Of a stretch of DNA of 64,000 nt, positions 22,548-32,387 are shown piece after piece. How positions within the stretch are numbered: position 1 is the stretch's first letter; each line of letters opens with the position of its first letter. Location: assembly GCF_001190925.1 (NCBI RefSeq), contig NZ_CP011072.1, positions 4,898,001 through 4,962,000 of the forward strand, given 5' to 3'. The notes below the pieces were generated by a model. That model saw nothing but the letters and a program-made list of their open reading frames with translations. It made no database searches and had not been told where the DNA came from. This DNA comes from Azoarcus sp. CIB (GTDB taxonomy: Bacteria > Pseudomonadota > Gammaproteobacteria > Burkholderiales > Rhodocyclaceae). The translations under genes were made by a program, and so were the position numbers.

Positions 22548-23428
22548 ATGCCCCATTTTCGCGACGCACGGATTTTCATCACCGGCGCTTCGGGCAAGTT
22601 TGCCACTCAGGTGCTGCGGGCGCTCAACGCCCAAGGCGCCCGGTACGTGACCGCAGGGAGCCGGTTCCCGGTGCGGATCAGCGGGCTCGCCGAGTCAAAA
22701 ATCAGGGTGGATTTCGACGACCCAGTCAGCCTGGACGAAGCCTTCGAGGGTATCGATCGATTGCTGATCGTTGCCACCGATGCTTTGGGTGAACCTGGCA
22801 AGCTCGCCCGCCAGCAGAAGGCGGCGATCGAGGCGGCCGCCAAGGCTGGCGTCGGGCATATCCTCTACACCTCGATGACCAACCCTGGACCTGAAAGTCT
22901 GATCCCCTTCGCGCCGGACCATCGCAGCAGTGAGGAGGCGGTCATCGCCACCGGCATCCCTTACACCATTCTGCGTAACAACTGGTATTTCGACAACCTG
23001 CTGTTCACGATGCCCTCGGTGCTTGCGTCGGGGCGCTGGTACACCGCGGCCGGCGATGGGACAGTGGGCTATGTGACGCGCCTCGACTGCGCGGCAGCGG
23101 CCACAGGCGCCCTGCTCACAGAGGACCAGTCATCGATCCAGGACATCACCGGCCCTGTGGCCTTGACCGTTGACGCGCTGGCAACCGCGACCAGCAAGCA
23201 ACTGGGCAAGCCCATCGAGGTGGTCCAGGTCTCCGACGACGCGCTCGCGGCCGGGATGCGCGACGCAGGGGTCCCCACCCATTCGTTGAGCTCATGGTCG
23301 CCTTTGATGCCAACGTGCGCGCAGGGCACATGAACGTGGTCACCGATGCGGTGACATACTTCGCTGGCCGTGAACCGCAAAGCCTGGGCGACTGGCTGGC
23401 GGTGAACCGCACGGCCCTGACAAGCTGA
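22548..23428 (+). pseudogene. NmrA-like NAD(P)-dependent quinone oxidoreductase, frameshifted near the C-terminus
   Basis: From ATG 22548 it has an N-terminal Rossmann motif ([17 protein letters not shown]), the ILYTSMTNPGPES segment and the ILRNNWYFDN block of YtfG/QorB-like proteins. After GVPT at about 23278 the frame should continue as PFVELMVAFDANVRAGHMN to WLAVNRTALTS and stop at 23428, but a 1-nt deletion sends it to an early stop at 23333. This removes the last ~48 residues. It may be a true mutation or a sequencing error; nearby genes are also broken. Confidence 0.75.
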
Positions 23429-23432
23429 GCCC

Positions 23433-24009
23433 ATGCGCCGCCAGCCCACGCGCTACCTCCCTCACTGCGGCGGGCCCCGTTTTTTCATGGGCTGGATCCA
23501 CCCGACACTTACGAACTCACCTGGCCGGCGCCGGGTGCGCCATGGCTGGCCGAGCGAGCGGGCTGCTCGAGGCCGCAGCCATCGCCACCGCCTTCGACGG
23601 ACAGGGCTTCGACCACGGGGTGTTCGTGCCACTGAAGATCGCCCCTCCCAAAGCAAGATTTCCATGCGCGCAGACGTCGCTCAAAGCCGGCCTCGGCCTC
23701 GACGTTCACTTGACCGCAGGCGCGGCGCTCGCCCCGTTGCGCGAGGAAGGGGTGCTGATCATCGGCTCGGACAACAGCTTCCACAACATGCAGGAGATGA
23801 TAGCGGGTATGCACGGGCGCAGCCGGGTGCGAGCCGTGAATTCGATGCCTGGCTGGAGGCGGTCGCCGCCGACACGCGTGAGGAACATCTGTTACCCCTG
23901 CATGTGGTGGCTGGCGCCGCCGCTGGCGAGCCACGCCGCAAGATGCTGGAAGATCACGTCATGGGCACCGTGGAGAGTGCCTTTGAATATGGAGGTATGG
24001 AGGCAGGCC
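23433..24009 (+). pseudogene. Degenerate LigB/DODA-type extradiol dioxygenase
   Basis: Pieces of a class III ring-cleavage dioxygenase (YgiD/DODA-like) are spread over three frames: YLPHCGGPRFFMGWIHP, DPPDTYELTWPAPGAPWLAE, then FDGQGFDHGVFVPLKIAPPK, LAPLREEGVLIIGSDNSFHN and finally TREEHLLPLHVVAGAA with DHVMGTVESAFEYG. The expected metal-binding HGGGP motif is degraded (CGGP). At least three frameshifts make it non-functional. It starts 5 bp after the oxidoreductase remnant, so both were probably one transcription unit. Confidence 0.65.
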
Positions 24010-24493
24010 ATGAGCTTCGAATTTCCGCCACGCCCGGGCGAACGTCCGCGGACCACGCCTTGTGCACCGCACACCCAGATCAGCCAGAACAGCGCTCCGG
24101 AGGTGCACCGGACCTTCAAGGTACACGCATCGAGTTGCCTTCGTGCGCAGCGAGCCATCGAGAATCTCGGTCCCCGGGGCCGAGGCTCTGGTGCTATCCC
24201 ATGAGCGCGCATGTGGTCCGCCCCAAGCCTTCATGGTCGGTCGCGAGTTCGCCCATGTGCATCCGGCTGATGACGGTTCGATGCACCTGATTCTGCCCCT
24301 GGAGCTGGTCAGCAAAGGCTGGGGCGAGCCACATCCCATGGCCGAGGCGGGCTACATCCCGGCCAATGCCGTGATGGCCTACGCGCCCCGGGACATCGCC
24401 GAGATCGACATCCTGCTGGGCATCCTGCGCACCTCCTGGGACTTTGCCTGCGGCCATATAAATCTACCTTCAACCATCGTCATCCATGAATGA
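24010..24493 (+). pseudogene. DUF5519 (luciferase-domain-like) gene, frameshifted
   Basis: ATG 24010 opens MSFEFPPRPGERPRTTPCAP then HTQISQNSAPEVH. Near 24165 the frame must shift to give SVPGAEALVLSHERACGPPQ, FMVGREFAHVHPADDGSMHL, KGWGEPHPMA and VMAYAPRDIAEID, all features of the DUF5519 family of unknown function. Stop 24491-24493. One frameshift separates the halves, so it is broken as written. Confidence 0.6.
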
Positions 24494-24503
24494 GGAGAAA
24501 GCA

Positions 24504-25595
24504 GTGACTCAAAACAACCGTGATTTGTACTCACCGGCCACCGTCGCCGGCCACCGGCTACAGAACCGCATCGTCATGGCGCCGATGACGCGCAACCGCG
24601 CCATCGAGAATCTGCCCAACGCGCTGATGGCCGAGTATTATGCGCAGCGCGCCTTGGCCGGGCTGATCATCACCGAAGGCACCAGCCCCTCGCCCGAAGG
24701 CCTGGGTTATCCGCGCATTCCAGGGCTGTTCTCAGAGGCCCAGGTGGCCGGCTGGAAGGGCGTCACCGGCGCGGTTCACAGCCGCGGCGCCAAGATCTTC
24801 GTCCAGTTCATGCACACCGGACGTATTGGCCATCCGCACAATCTGCCGCAGGGCGCGCAGGTACTGGCTCCCTCGGCCATCGCCGCCGCCGGCGAGATCT
24901 ACACCGACCGCGCCGGCATGCAGCCGCACCCGGCGCCCCGGGCGATGAGCCTCGACGACATCGCCCGCACCCGGCAGGATTTCGTCAAGGCGGCCCAAAA
25001 CGCCATTGCTGCCGGTTTCGACGGGGTCGAGCTGCACGGCGCCAACGGCTACCTGCTGGAGCAGTTCATCCGCCCCACCAGCAACCAGCGCAGCGACGAC
25101 TACGGCGGCCCGATCGAAAACCGCGCCCGTTTCGTGCTGGAAGTGGCCAGGGCCACGGCAGAGGCCATCGGCGCCTCCAGGGTGGGCATTCGCCTCTCGC
25201 CCTACGGCGTGTTCAACGACATGCCGCCTTACGCGGAAATGGAGGCCGACTACACCTACCTGGCCGAGCAATTGGGCAAGCTGGGGCTGGCGTATCTACA
25301 CATCGTGGATCATTCCGCCATGGGCGCGCCTGCAGTGCCGGAGCAGATCAAGCAGGCCATGCGCGCGGCCTTCGGCGGCCCCGTCATCCTGGTCGGCGCT
25401 TATGACGCGCAGCGCGCCCAGGACGATCTGAACGCCGGCCGCGCGGATCTGATCGCGGTCGGGCGTGATTTTCTCGCCAACCCGGACCTGCCCGACCGGT
25501 GGCAACAGGGGTTGGCGCTCAACGCGCCGGACTTCGACACTTTCTACACTCCCGGCGAGAAAGGCTACACGGACTACCCTACCCGCGCCGCTTAG
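24504..25595 (+). CDS. Old Yellow Enzyme family alkene/ene reductase (NemA/XenB-like)
   Basis: 363-residue FMN-dependent NAD(P)H oxidoreductase reducing activated C=C bonds or nitro groups. TIM-barrel landmarks: IVMAPMTRNRA (residues ~23-33), LIITEGTSPSPEGLGYP, FVQFMHTGRIGHP, GVELHGANGYLLEQFIRP with the substrate-binding His/Asn pair, SDDYGGPIENRARF, and VGRDFLANPDLPDR near the end. GTG 24504 is preferred over ATG 24486 because GAGGAG lies 7 nt before it. It is intact, unlike the genes just upstream. Confidence 0.9.
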   Translation: MTQNNRDLYSPATVAGHRLQNRIVMAPMTRNRAIENLPNALMAEYYAQRALAGLIITEGTSPSPEGLGYPRIPGLFSEAQVAGWKGVTGAVHSRGAKIFVQFMHTGRIGHPHNLPQGAQVLAPSAIAAAGEIYTDRAGMQPHPAPRAMSLDDIARTRQDFVKAAQNAIAAGFDGVELHGANGYLLEQFIRPTSNQRSDDYGGPIENRARFVLEVARATAEAIGASRVGIRLSPYGVFNDMPPYAEMEADYTYLAEQLGKLGLAYLHIVDHSAMGAPAVPEQIKQAMRAAFGGPVILVGAYDAQRAQDDLNAGRADLIAVGRDFLANPDLPDRWQQGLALNAPDFDTFYTPGEKGYTDYPTRAA

Positions 25596-25723
25596 CCGGC
25601 CACCTCGCACGCCGCGGTGATCGACAGGGACGATCGGTCATCGCATGGCGGCGCGGCAGAAGCTGATCTACATCACGTGGCCCGATGAACAGAGGGTGCT
25701 CGTCACCCGGTTCACGTCATGGC

Positions 25724-26872
25724 CTAGCCAAACTGCCGCCTGAACCTGCGCACGCCAATACCGAAGATCCCCACCCCCAGCAGCGTCAATCCCAGCAGCG
25801 AATCCCACAGCACGTCGAGCCCCGCGCCCTTGAGCAGGATGCCGTAGCCCATCTCGATGAAGTAATAAAGCGGCGAGAGGTACATTGTCTCGCGCAGTCC
25901 GGCGGGCATGGCCTCGGGCGGGGTCCAGGCGCCGGACAGGAAGACCATGGGCATGAGGATGAAAATGGCCAGCATCGCCGCCTGGGCCAGGTTGCGGCTC
26001 AGGGTGGCGATGTAGAGACCGAGCCCGGAGGTGGCGACGGTGTAGAGGGTGGTCACGGCGAAAAACAGCGGCAGGCTGCCCTTGATGGGCACGCCGAAGA
26101 CCGGCACCAGGACCAGGAACAGGGAGATTGCGGTGCCCGCGAGGATCACCAGGGTCATGGAGATCACCTTGGGCAGCAGGATCAGCGCCGGGGTCAGCGG
26201 CGAAACCAGCAGTTGCTCGATGGTGCCGCGCTCCTTCTCGCGCACCGCGGCGGCGGCCGGCAGCATGATGGCCATGACGGTGATGACGGTCAGCAGCTCC
26301 GAGATGGGGATGAACCAGGCATCGTTCTGGTTCGGGTTGTACCAGACGCGGTGCTGGTCCTGGATCATGGGGACAGTGTCGAGGCTCGCCTCGCTCGCCC
26401 CCATGCGCGCCAGCGCCGCCTCGAAGCCGTAGCGACCGATGATCTGGCCACTGTAGCTGGCGGCCAGCGTCCCCAGCACGGTGTTGCTGGTGTCCACCAG
26501 AACCTGCACGTCCGTGGGCCGGCCGCTCTGCAGGTCACGCTGAAAGTAGGGAGGGATGTCCAGCACCGCCAGCGCCTGCCCCTGGTCCAGCAGCGCCTGC
26601 CCTTCGCGGCTGTCCTGGATCTCGCCGCCCAGCTGGAAATAAGGCGGACGGAAGCGGTAGATCAGCTCGCGGGAGGCGGCGCTGTGATCGGCATCGTGCA
26701 CCACCACCGTGGCATGGTTGAGCTCCAGGCGCACATTGCGGGTCATGTAGATGTCGGCGGTGAACAGGAAGACGATGGCGAACATCAGAAAGCCGTCGCG
26801 AAAGAGCTGCAGCAGCTCCTTGACTGTCATCGCTGCCAGCCGCGACCACCAGAGTGTCAACCTTGAGTTCAT
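25724..26872 (-). CDS. ABC-2 type transporter permease (second)
   Basis: 382-residue YhhJ/YbhR-like permease: N-terminal membrane helix (residues ~23-45), a large periplasmic segment, then a five- to six-helix ABC-2 domain with the AAAAVREKERGTIEQLLVSP motif (residues ~215-235) typical of drug-efflux permeases. ATG 26872 overlaps the stop of the preceding permease (ATGA). It is the last gene of the long minus-strand array and pairs with the other permease as the membrane channel for the ATPase. Confidence 0.9.
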   Translation of the reverse strand: MNSRLTLWWSRLAAMTVKELLQLFRDGFLMFAIVFLFTADIYMTRNVRLELNHATVVVHDADHSAASRELIYRFRPPYFQLGGEIQDSREGQALLDQGQALAVLDIPPYFQRDLQSGRPTDVQVLVDTSNTVLGTLAASYSGQIIGRYGFEAALARMGASEASLDTVPMIQDQHRVWYNPNQNDAWFIPISELLTVITVMAIMLPAAAAVREKERGTIEQLLVSPLTPALILLPKVISMTLVILAGTAISLFLVLVPVFGVPIKGSLPLFFAVTTLYTVATSGLGLYIATLSRNLAQAAMLAIFILMPMVFLSGAWTPPEAMPAGLRETMYLSPLYYFIEMGYGILLKGAGLDVLWDSLLGLTLLGVGIFGIGVRRFRRQFG

Positions 26873-28023
26873 GTGCGCGGTCTTTTGTGAAAGAGCGCGA
26901 AGCTGATCAGCCACAGCACGGCCGCGTAAATGGCCAGCGCCAATGCCTTGCCCCAGAGCTGTTCCAGGCCCACCCCCTTGAGGAAGCTGCCCAAGGCGAT
27001 GTCGGTGAAATACATGGCGGGAAACAGGTGCGCCTCGAATTGCCCCTGCGGGTCCATGGAGGCGATGGGCACCAGCAGGCCCGAGTACAGCACGGAGGGG
27101 ATGATGGTCATGACTACGGTCAGCATCATCGCCGCCACCTGGGTGCGCACGATGAGCGAGGCGAGCAGGCCGATGCCCGTGGTGCAGGTGACATAGATCA
27201 CCGAGGAGAGGAAGAAGAACAGCGGATCGCCCTTGAACGGCACGCCGAACAGACCGGTGGCGAGCGCCCACAGAATGAGGCTGTTGACGATGGAGATACC
27301 CACGTAGGGCAGGAGCTTGCCGGCCAGGAATTCGCCGCGGGTGACGGTGGAGGCATAGATGTTGTAGATGGAGCCGCTCTCCTTCTCGCGCACCACCCCC
27401 AGCGCGGTGAGGAATGGAGGCGCCACCATCAGCACCAGCATGACCAGCGCCGTGGCGATCGACCAGGTGCTCTTGAGCTCCTGGTTGTAGAGATAGCGCA
27501 GCTGCACCCGCACCGGCTGGGCGAGCGCCGCCGCCCGTTCCGGCGCGACGCCGAAGCGGCGGCTGATATAGGCGGCCAGCAGTTCGCCGTTGAAGGCCGC
27601 GTTGATGGCGATGACGTAGGCCTTGCTGGTCGAGGCGCGAAACGGGAAGGTGCCGTCGATCAGGCTCTGCACCGCCGCGGGCCGCCCCGCCATGAGGTTC
27701 TCCTCGAATTTTGGCGGAACCACGATGGCGAAGCGGATGCGGCTGTCGGCGAGCAGGGGGTCGAGCTCGCGTTCGCTCTTCACATGGCCCCGGTAGTCGA
27801 AGTAGCGCGAGTCGATGAAGCGGTGGGTGTAGTCGCGCGAGAGGGCGCTGCGGTCATGGTCCACCACCGCGAACGGGATATGCTCCACGTCGAGCGACAG
27901 GCCGTAGCCGAAGACCAGCATCAGCGCAGCGGGCACCACGAAGGCCAGCGCGAGAAACAGGCGGTCGCGCACGATCTCGCGCCACTCCTTGTGGGCCAGC
28001 GCCGCGATGCGTGCGAGGTTCAT
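26869..28023 (-). CDS. ABC-2 type transporter permease (first)
   Basis: 384-residue YbhS-like permease with the same layout as its downstream partner: KEWREIVRDRLFLALAFVVP at the first helix, an extracytoplasmic domain, then ALGVVREKESGSIYNIYAST and a C-terminal block of hydrophobic helices. It overlaps both the ATPase gene (28020-28023) and the next permease by 4 bp. Two different permeases probably form a heterodimer. Confidence 0.9.
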   Translation of the reverse strand: MNLARIAALAHKEWREIVRDRLFLALAFVVPAALMLVFGYGLSLDVEHIPFAVVDHDRSALSRDYTHRFIDSRYFDYRGHVKSERELDPLLADSRIRFAIVVPPKFEENLMAGRPAAVQSLIDGTFPFRASTSKAYVIAINAAFNGELLAAYISRRFGVAPERAAALAQPVRVQLRYLYNQELKSTWSIATALVMLVLMVAPPFLTALGVVREKESGSIYNIYASTVTRGEFLAGKLLPYVGISIVNSLILWALATGLFGVPFKGDPLFFFLSSVIYVTCTTGIGLLASLIVRTQVAAMMLTVVMTIIPSVLYSGLLVPIASMDPQGQFEAHLFPAMYFTDIALGSFLKGVGLEQLWGKALALAIYAAVLWLISFALFHKRPRT

Positions 28024-29981
28024 AGCCGCTGCTCCCCCTGTTCCAAGGCCGTGATCCGGTAGACGAACACATCCTCCAGCGAGGGCGGGCGCGGTGTCAC
28101 GCCGGCGAGCCCGATGCCGCGGCCGGCGAGGATGGTCTGAATCTCGCGCGTCGCGGTGTGCGCATCGCGGGCAAACAGATGGATGTGCCGGCCGAACAGC
28201 GCCACCCCCGCGAAGCCCGCCTGCTCCAGCAGCGCCATGGCGGCCAGCGGCCGGTCGGTGGCGACCTCCAGCAGCTCGCCGGCCTCCTCGCGCAGGGCCT
28301 GCTTCAATGCCGCGGGCGGGTCGTCGGCGACGATCCGTCCGGCGTGCATCAGGGCCAGGCGGTCGCAATGCTCGGCCTCGCTCATGTAGTGGGTGGTGAT
28401 GAGGATGGCGACCTGCTCCACGCGGGCGAGATGGACGAGGATGTCCCAGAAGCGGCGCCGGCCGATCGGGTCCACGCCGGAGGTGGGTTCGTCCAGGAAC
28501 AGGATGCGCGGCCGATGCACCAGGGCGCAGGCGAGCGCCAGGCGCTGGCGGATGCCCAGCGGCAGGCGGCCCGCCAGCTGCCGCTCGCGGCCCGTAAGCC
28601 CGGTCAGCTCCGCCACCTGTTCGATGCGCTCGCCAGCCGCGTGCCGCGCTACGCCGTAGATGCGGGCATAGAGGCGCAGGTTCTCCAGCACGCTCAGGTC
28701 CTGATACAGGGAAAACGCCTGGGAGGTGTAGCCGATGCGCGCCTTGATCGCCTGCGCGGCAAAGTGCATGTCGGCCCCGGCCACCCGCCCCTCGCCATCG
28801 CTGGGCGGCAGAATGCCGGTGAGCATCTTGATCAGCGTGGTCTTGCCGGCACCGTTGGCGCCCACCAGACCGAAGATATCGCCCTGATGGACGGTGAAGC
28901 TCGCGCGATCCACGGCACGGAAGCCGTCGAAATCCCGCGTCAGATCCTTGGCGAGGATGGCGACATCGTCGCCAGGCGGATCGCCGTCGCCGGCCCGAGG
29001 TTTGGCAACGGCCCTCTCCTCGACCAGCCGCTGCCGGCGCAGGAGGGCGACGAAGGCGTCCTCGAGATCGGGCGTGGTGGCGTGCAGGTCCCGCAGAGAC
29101 AGTCCCTTGAGGAGCCCGGCTACCGTGCCGACGGCGGCTTCGGGCTCCGCGTCGTCCACGAACACCCGCAGCCGCGGCCCCACCGACTCCGCCTGCGCAA
29201 GGCTGGCCTGGATGCGGTCCAGCGCCTCCACCTGCGGCTCGGCCTCGAGTTCCACCACGCTGCCCGGCGTCCGGGCCCGGATCGCATCGGGTTCGCCGCT
29301 CGCAAGCACGCGCCCGCCGTGCATCAGGGACAGGCGGTGGAAGCGCTCGGCCTCGTCCATGTAGGCGGTGGAGATCAGGGCGGTGATGCCATTCTCGCGC
29401 AACAGCTCGGCGAGGATGGCCCAGAAATCCCGGCGCGAGACCGGATCGACACCGGTGGTGGGCTCGTCCAGGACGATGAGCTCCGGCTCGTGGATCAGGG
29501 TGCAGACGAGGCCGAGCTTCTGCTTCATGCCGCCGGAGAGGTGTTTCATCGGCCGGCCGGTGAAGCGGTCGAGCCGCGTCATGGCCAGGAGCTTCGCCTT
29601 GCGCGCGGCAATCTCTGCGGCCGGCACGCCGCGCAGGCGGGCGAAAAAGTCGATGTTTTCTTCCACCGACAGCTCGGGATAGAGGTTGAGGCCCAGGCCC
29701 TGGGGCATGAAGCCGAGCCGGCCCTTCACCCGCTCGGCCGCCGCCTCCGAATCGATGCGGATGCCGAACATTTCGATCGAGCCCTCCTCGAAGGCGAGCA
29801 CCCCGGCGACGGCCTTCATGAGGCTGGACTTGCCGGCGCCGTCCGGCCCGATGAGGCCGTAGATTTCACCGCGCCGCACCTCGAGATCGACCCCGGCGAC
29901 CGCCGCCTGCCGGCGATAGCGCTTGCCGAAACCCTGCACCCGGACGGCCGGCGCGGGCGTTAGCGGCGCGGCTTCGCCCAT
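28020..29981 (-). CDS. Tandem ABC transporter ATPase (RbbA/YbhF-like)
   Basis: 653-residue protein with two nucleotide-binding domains. Domain 1 (~15-235): Walker A GPDGAGKS, signature LSGGMKQK, Walker B LIVLDEPTTGVD. Domain 2 (~345-570): Walker A GANGAGKTT, a degenerate signature (LPLGIRQRLA), Walker B ILFLDEPTSGVD. ATG 29981 follows GAGGACACCCC and overlaps the adaptor gene. With the HlyD adaptor and two ABC-2 permeases it forms an exporter of the YhiI-RbbA-YhhJ / YbhGFSR type. Confidence 0.92.
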   Translation of the reverse strand: MGEAAPLTPAPAVRVQGFGKRYRRQAAVAGVDLEVRRGEIYGLIGPDGAGKSSLMKAVAGVLAFEEGSIEMFGIRIDSEAAAERVKGRLGFMPQGLGLNLYPELSVEENIDFFARLRGVPAAEIAARKAKLLAMTRLDRFTGRPMKHLSGGMKQKLGLVCTLIHEPELIVLDEPTTGVDPVSRRDFWAILAELLRENGITALISTAYMDEAERFHRLSLMHGGRVLASGEPDAIRARTPGSVVELEAEPQVEALDRIQASLAQAESVGPRLRVFVDDAEPEAAVGTVAGLLKGLSLRDLHATTPDLEDAFVALLRRQRLVEERAVAKPRAGDGDPPGDDVAILAKDLTRDFDGFRAVDRASFTVHQGDIFGLVGANGAGKTTLIKMLTGILPPSDGEGRVAGADMHFAAQAIKARIGYTSQAFSLYQDLSVLENLRLYARIYGVARHAAGERIEQVAELTGLTGRERQLAGRLPLGIRQRLALACALVHRPRILFLDEPTSGVDPIGRRRFWDILVHLARVEQVAILITTHYMSEAEHCDRLALMHAGRIVADDPPAALKQALREEAGELLEVATDRPLAAMALLEQAGFAGVALFGRHIHLFARDAHTATREIQTILAGRGIGLAGVTPRPPSLEDVFVYRITALEQGEQRL

Positions 29982-31069
29982 GGGGTGTCCTCGCGCCAAC
30001 GGATGATGGCATCGGCCGGCAGCCCCGGCGTGAGGCGGTGCTCCGGGTTTACATCCAGATACAGCTTGACCGCATAGACCAGCTTGACCCGCTCGTCCGG
30101 TGTTTGCACCTCCTTCGGCGTGAACTCCGCCCGCGCGGCGATGTAGCGCACCGTGGCGGGGAACGGCCGGTCGGGGAAGGCGTCGGTGTACACCCGCGCC
30201 GGCAGCCCCAGGCGCACCTTGCCGATGTCCTTCTCCGGCACATAGGCCTTGAGATAGAGGCGGTCGAGATCGACGATGTCGAAAAGCGGCGCACCCGCGC
30301 CGACCACCTCGCCCGCATTCACCAGACGCTGGGTGATGATGCCGTCGGCAGGCGCGACAATGGCGAGATCGGCGAGCACGCTCTCGGCCTCTTTCAGCGC
30401 GGCCCGCGCCTGATCGAGCTGGGCGGCCAGGGCCTTGACTTCATCCTCCCTGGCGCGCAGCCGTTCATCGCCCAGACGCGCCTGGGCAAGCTGCCTTTCC
30501 GCCACGCGCACGGCCTCTTCGGCCGAGCGCGCCTGGTTGGCCGCAACCTCGGCGGCCAGCGCCATCTGCTCGTAACGGTGCCGATCCACCGTTCCCGCCT
30601 CGGCCAGCCTGCGGAAGCGCTCGGCATCCCGCGCCGCCTGCTCCGCGCTGGAGTGGGCCGAGGCGAGCTGCGCGCGGGCATGGGCGAGGTTGGCCTCGGC
30701 GGTTTGGATCGCCAGGGGCAGGTCCTTGCGCGCGACTGCGAGCGCCGTCTGCGCAGCCCGCCATTGCGCCTCCATGGCGCTTGCCGCCTGGCGGGCCTGA
30801 TCGAGTCTGGCGCGGACCTGGGCATCGTCCAGGCGGGCGAGCACCTTGCCCTTCTGCGTGCTATCCCCTTCGCGGGCAGGGAGATCAGCCACCTTACCCG
30901 GCATCTTGCCGGCGACGGCATAGTGATCGCCCTCGATACGGCCGTTGGCTTGGATCAGTCCATCAGGCAGCGGCGGCGTGCGCAGCCAGAACCACCAACC
31001 CGCGACGGCGAGCAGGGCCAGCACGGTCAATCCGGAAACGAGCCCAACGGACGGGATGTTTTTCTTCAC
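29960..31069 (-). CDS. HlyD-family membrane fusion (adaptor) protein
   Basis: 369-residue periplasmic adaptor: one N-terminal membrane helix (residues ~10-30), a split lipoyl/barrel-sandwich domain (QANGRIEGDHYAVAGKMPG and IVAPADGIITQRLVNAGEVV), a long Ala/Arg/Glu-rich coiled-coil hairpin between them (~85-235) and a beta-barrel. GTG start at 31069 after GAGGGAGCCAGC is preferred to an in-frame GTG further upstream, and begins MKKN. Bridges the ABC exporter to an outer-membrane factor. Confidence 0.9.
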   Translation of the reverse strand: MKKNIPSVGLVSGLTVLALLAVAGWWFWLRTPPLPDGLIQANGRIEGDHYAVAGKMPGKVADLPAREGDSTQKGKVLARLDDAQVRARLDQARQAASAMEAQWRAAQTALAVARKDLPLAIQTAEANLAHARAQLASAHSSAEQAARDAERFRRLAEAGTVDRHRYEQMALAAEVAANQARSAEEAVRVAERQLAQARLGDERLRAREDEVKALAAQLDQARAALKEAESVLADLAIVAPADGIITQRLVNAGEVVGAGAPLFDIVDLDRLYLKAYVPEKDIGKVRLGLPARVYTDAFPDRPFPATVRYIAARAEFTPKEVQTPDERVKLVYAVKLYLDVNPEHRLTPGLPADAIIRWREDTPWAKPRR

Positions 31070-31082
31070 GCTGGCTCCCTCT

Positions 31083-32387
31083 CTAAAGATCGCCCACGGC
31101 ACGCTTCAGTCGCAGTCCAGCCAGCGCGGCGTCATAGTGCGCGGCGGCGTGATTGGCCTCGCTGTTGACGCGCAGGGTTTCGGCGTCCAGCACCTCGGTA
31201 TGGGTGGACAGGCCGTTGGCATAGCGGTCGCGCACCACGCGCAGGTTTTCCTCGGCCTGGTCGATGGCCGAGCGGGTGACCTCGATGCGCTTTCCCGTTT
31301 CCTCCACGTCGAGCCAAGTCTGGCGCACCTGCAGGGCGACCACCGAGGCGAGCTCCTCGCGCTGCTCCGTCAACGCTGCCGCCTGGCGCTCGACCGCGCC
31401 GGCGCGGTGACCGGCCACACCGCCATCGAACACGTTCCATCGGGCTCCCAGGGTGACCATCCACTGCCCTTCATGCACCTGATAGCGGTTTTGCTGGTAG
31501 CCATAGCCGCCGGACAGCGCAATCTGCGGACGATTTTCTCCGCGCACGGCTGCCGCCTGATGGCGTAAGGCCTCGATCTGTCCGGCCAGCGCGGCCAATT
31601 CGCTGCGCTGGACGAGCGCCCGCTCGGTCAAGCGCGCCAAGGGTACCCGACCCGCATCGGGGGCCAGTTCATCCAAGCTGACGGCCTGGTCAAGCGGTCG
31701 CCCCAGCAGCCGGTTGTAGGCCGCGCGGGCCAGATCCAGGGCATTGGCCGCCTGCAGGGCCTTTTGCCGTGCATCGGCCAGGGCGACCCGCACGGAGAGC
31801 AGGTCGCTCCTGGCCACCATGCCCTGCTCGTGCAGGTTTCCCACATCGCGAGCATGGGCCGACAGACTCTCGACATGGCTTTCGGCGACCTTCAGCATCC
31901 GGCCGGCGCGCAGCCCGTTGACGTAGGCATCGGCCACGCGCAGCTTGAGGTTCTGCACGTCGGCCGTCTCGCCCAGCCTCGCCGCCTCCAGGCCCGCCGC
32001 CGCCGCATCGATGCCGCGCTCGATGCGGCCCCCGGTGTAGAGCGGCAGGGTCGCCATGGCCTTGTAGGCGGCGCTGTCTTGCTGGGCCATCGGCATCTGC
32101 AGCGACTGGCCGAGCAGGTCGGCCCTGAACGCCGGCGTCTTGTCGAGGGCGATATAGCCTGCCTCCAGACTCACGCTGGGCAGGCTGCTGGATCGGGCAG
32201 CCTCCAGCAGGCTCTCGGCGGCGCCGGTGTTTTCGCGCGCCGCCTTCAGGCCGCGGTCCACGCCCAGGGCGGTGTCCCATGCCTGCGGCAGGGATTCGGC
32301 AGCGGCGTTGCCCGCGAGCAGCGCGGCGGCCAGGCCTGCCAGCGGCAGCAGGCCGCGGAGTCTTTTTGGGTGATGAGCGGAATTCAT
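31083..32387 (-). CDS. TolC-family outer-membrane efflux protein
   Basis: 434 residues with a signal peptide (cleavage after about AGNAAA, residue ~29) and the two OEP repeats of TolC-like proteins: AWDTALGVDRGLKAARENTG and SLEAGYIALDKTP in repeat 1, then LSGGYGYQQNRY, WNVFDGGVAGHRAGAVERQA and TWLDVEETGKRIEVT in repeat 2. It lies between the RND pump and the HlyD/ABC genes, overlapping the RND gene by 4 bp, so it could serve either pump. Confidence 0.9.
   Translation of the reverse strand: MNSAHHPKRLRGLLPLAGLAAALLAGNAAAESLPQAWDTALGVDRGLKAARENTGAAESLLEAARSSSLPSVSLEAGYIALDKTPAFRADLLGQSLQMPMAQQDSAAYKAMATLPLYTGGRIERGIDAAAAGLEAARLGETADVQNLKLRVADAYVNGLRAGRMLKVAESHVESLSAHARDVGNLHEQGMVARSDLLSVRVALADARQKALQAANALDLARAAYNRLLGRPLDQAVSLDELAPDAGRVPLARLTERALVQRSELAALAGQIEALRHQAAAVRGENRPQIALSGGYGYQQNRYQVHEGQWMVTLGARWNVFDGGVAGHRAGAVERQAAALTEQREELASVVALQVRQTWLDVEETGKRIEVTRSAIDQAEENLRVVRDRYANGLSTHTEVLDAETLRVNSEANHAAAHYDAALAGLRLKRAVGDL

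Noticed and set aside
28158-29963. Long plus-strand open frame of 601 codons opposite the double ABC ATPase
   Set aside because: It is the antisense shadow of a high-GC gene with clear Walker motifs; the translation is His/Gln/Arg-rich and matches nothing known.
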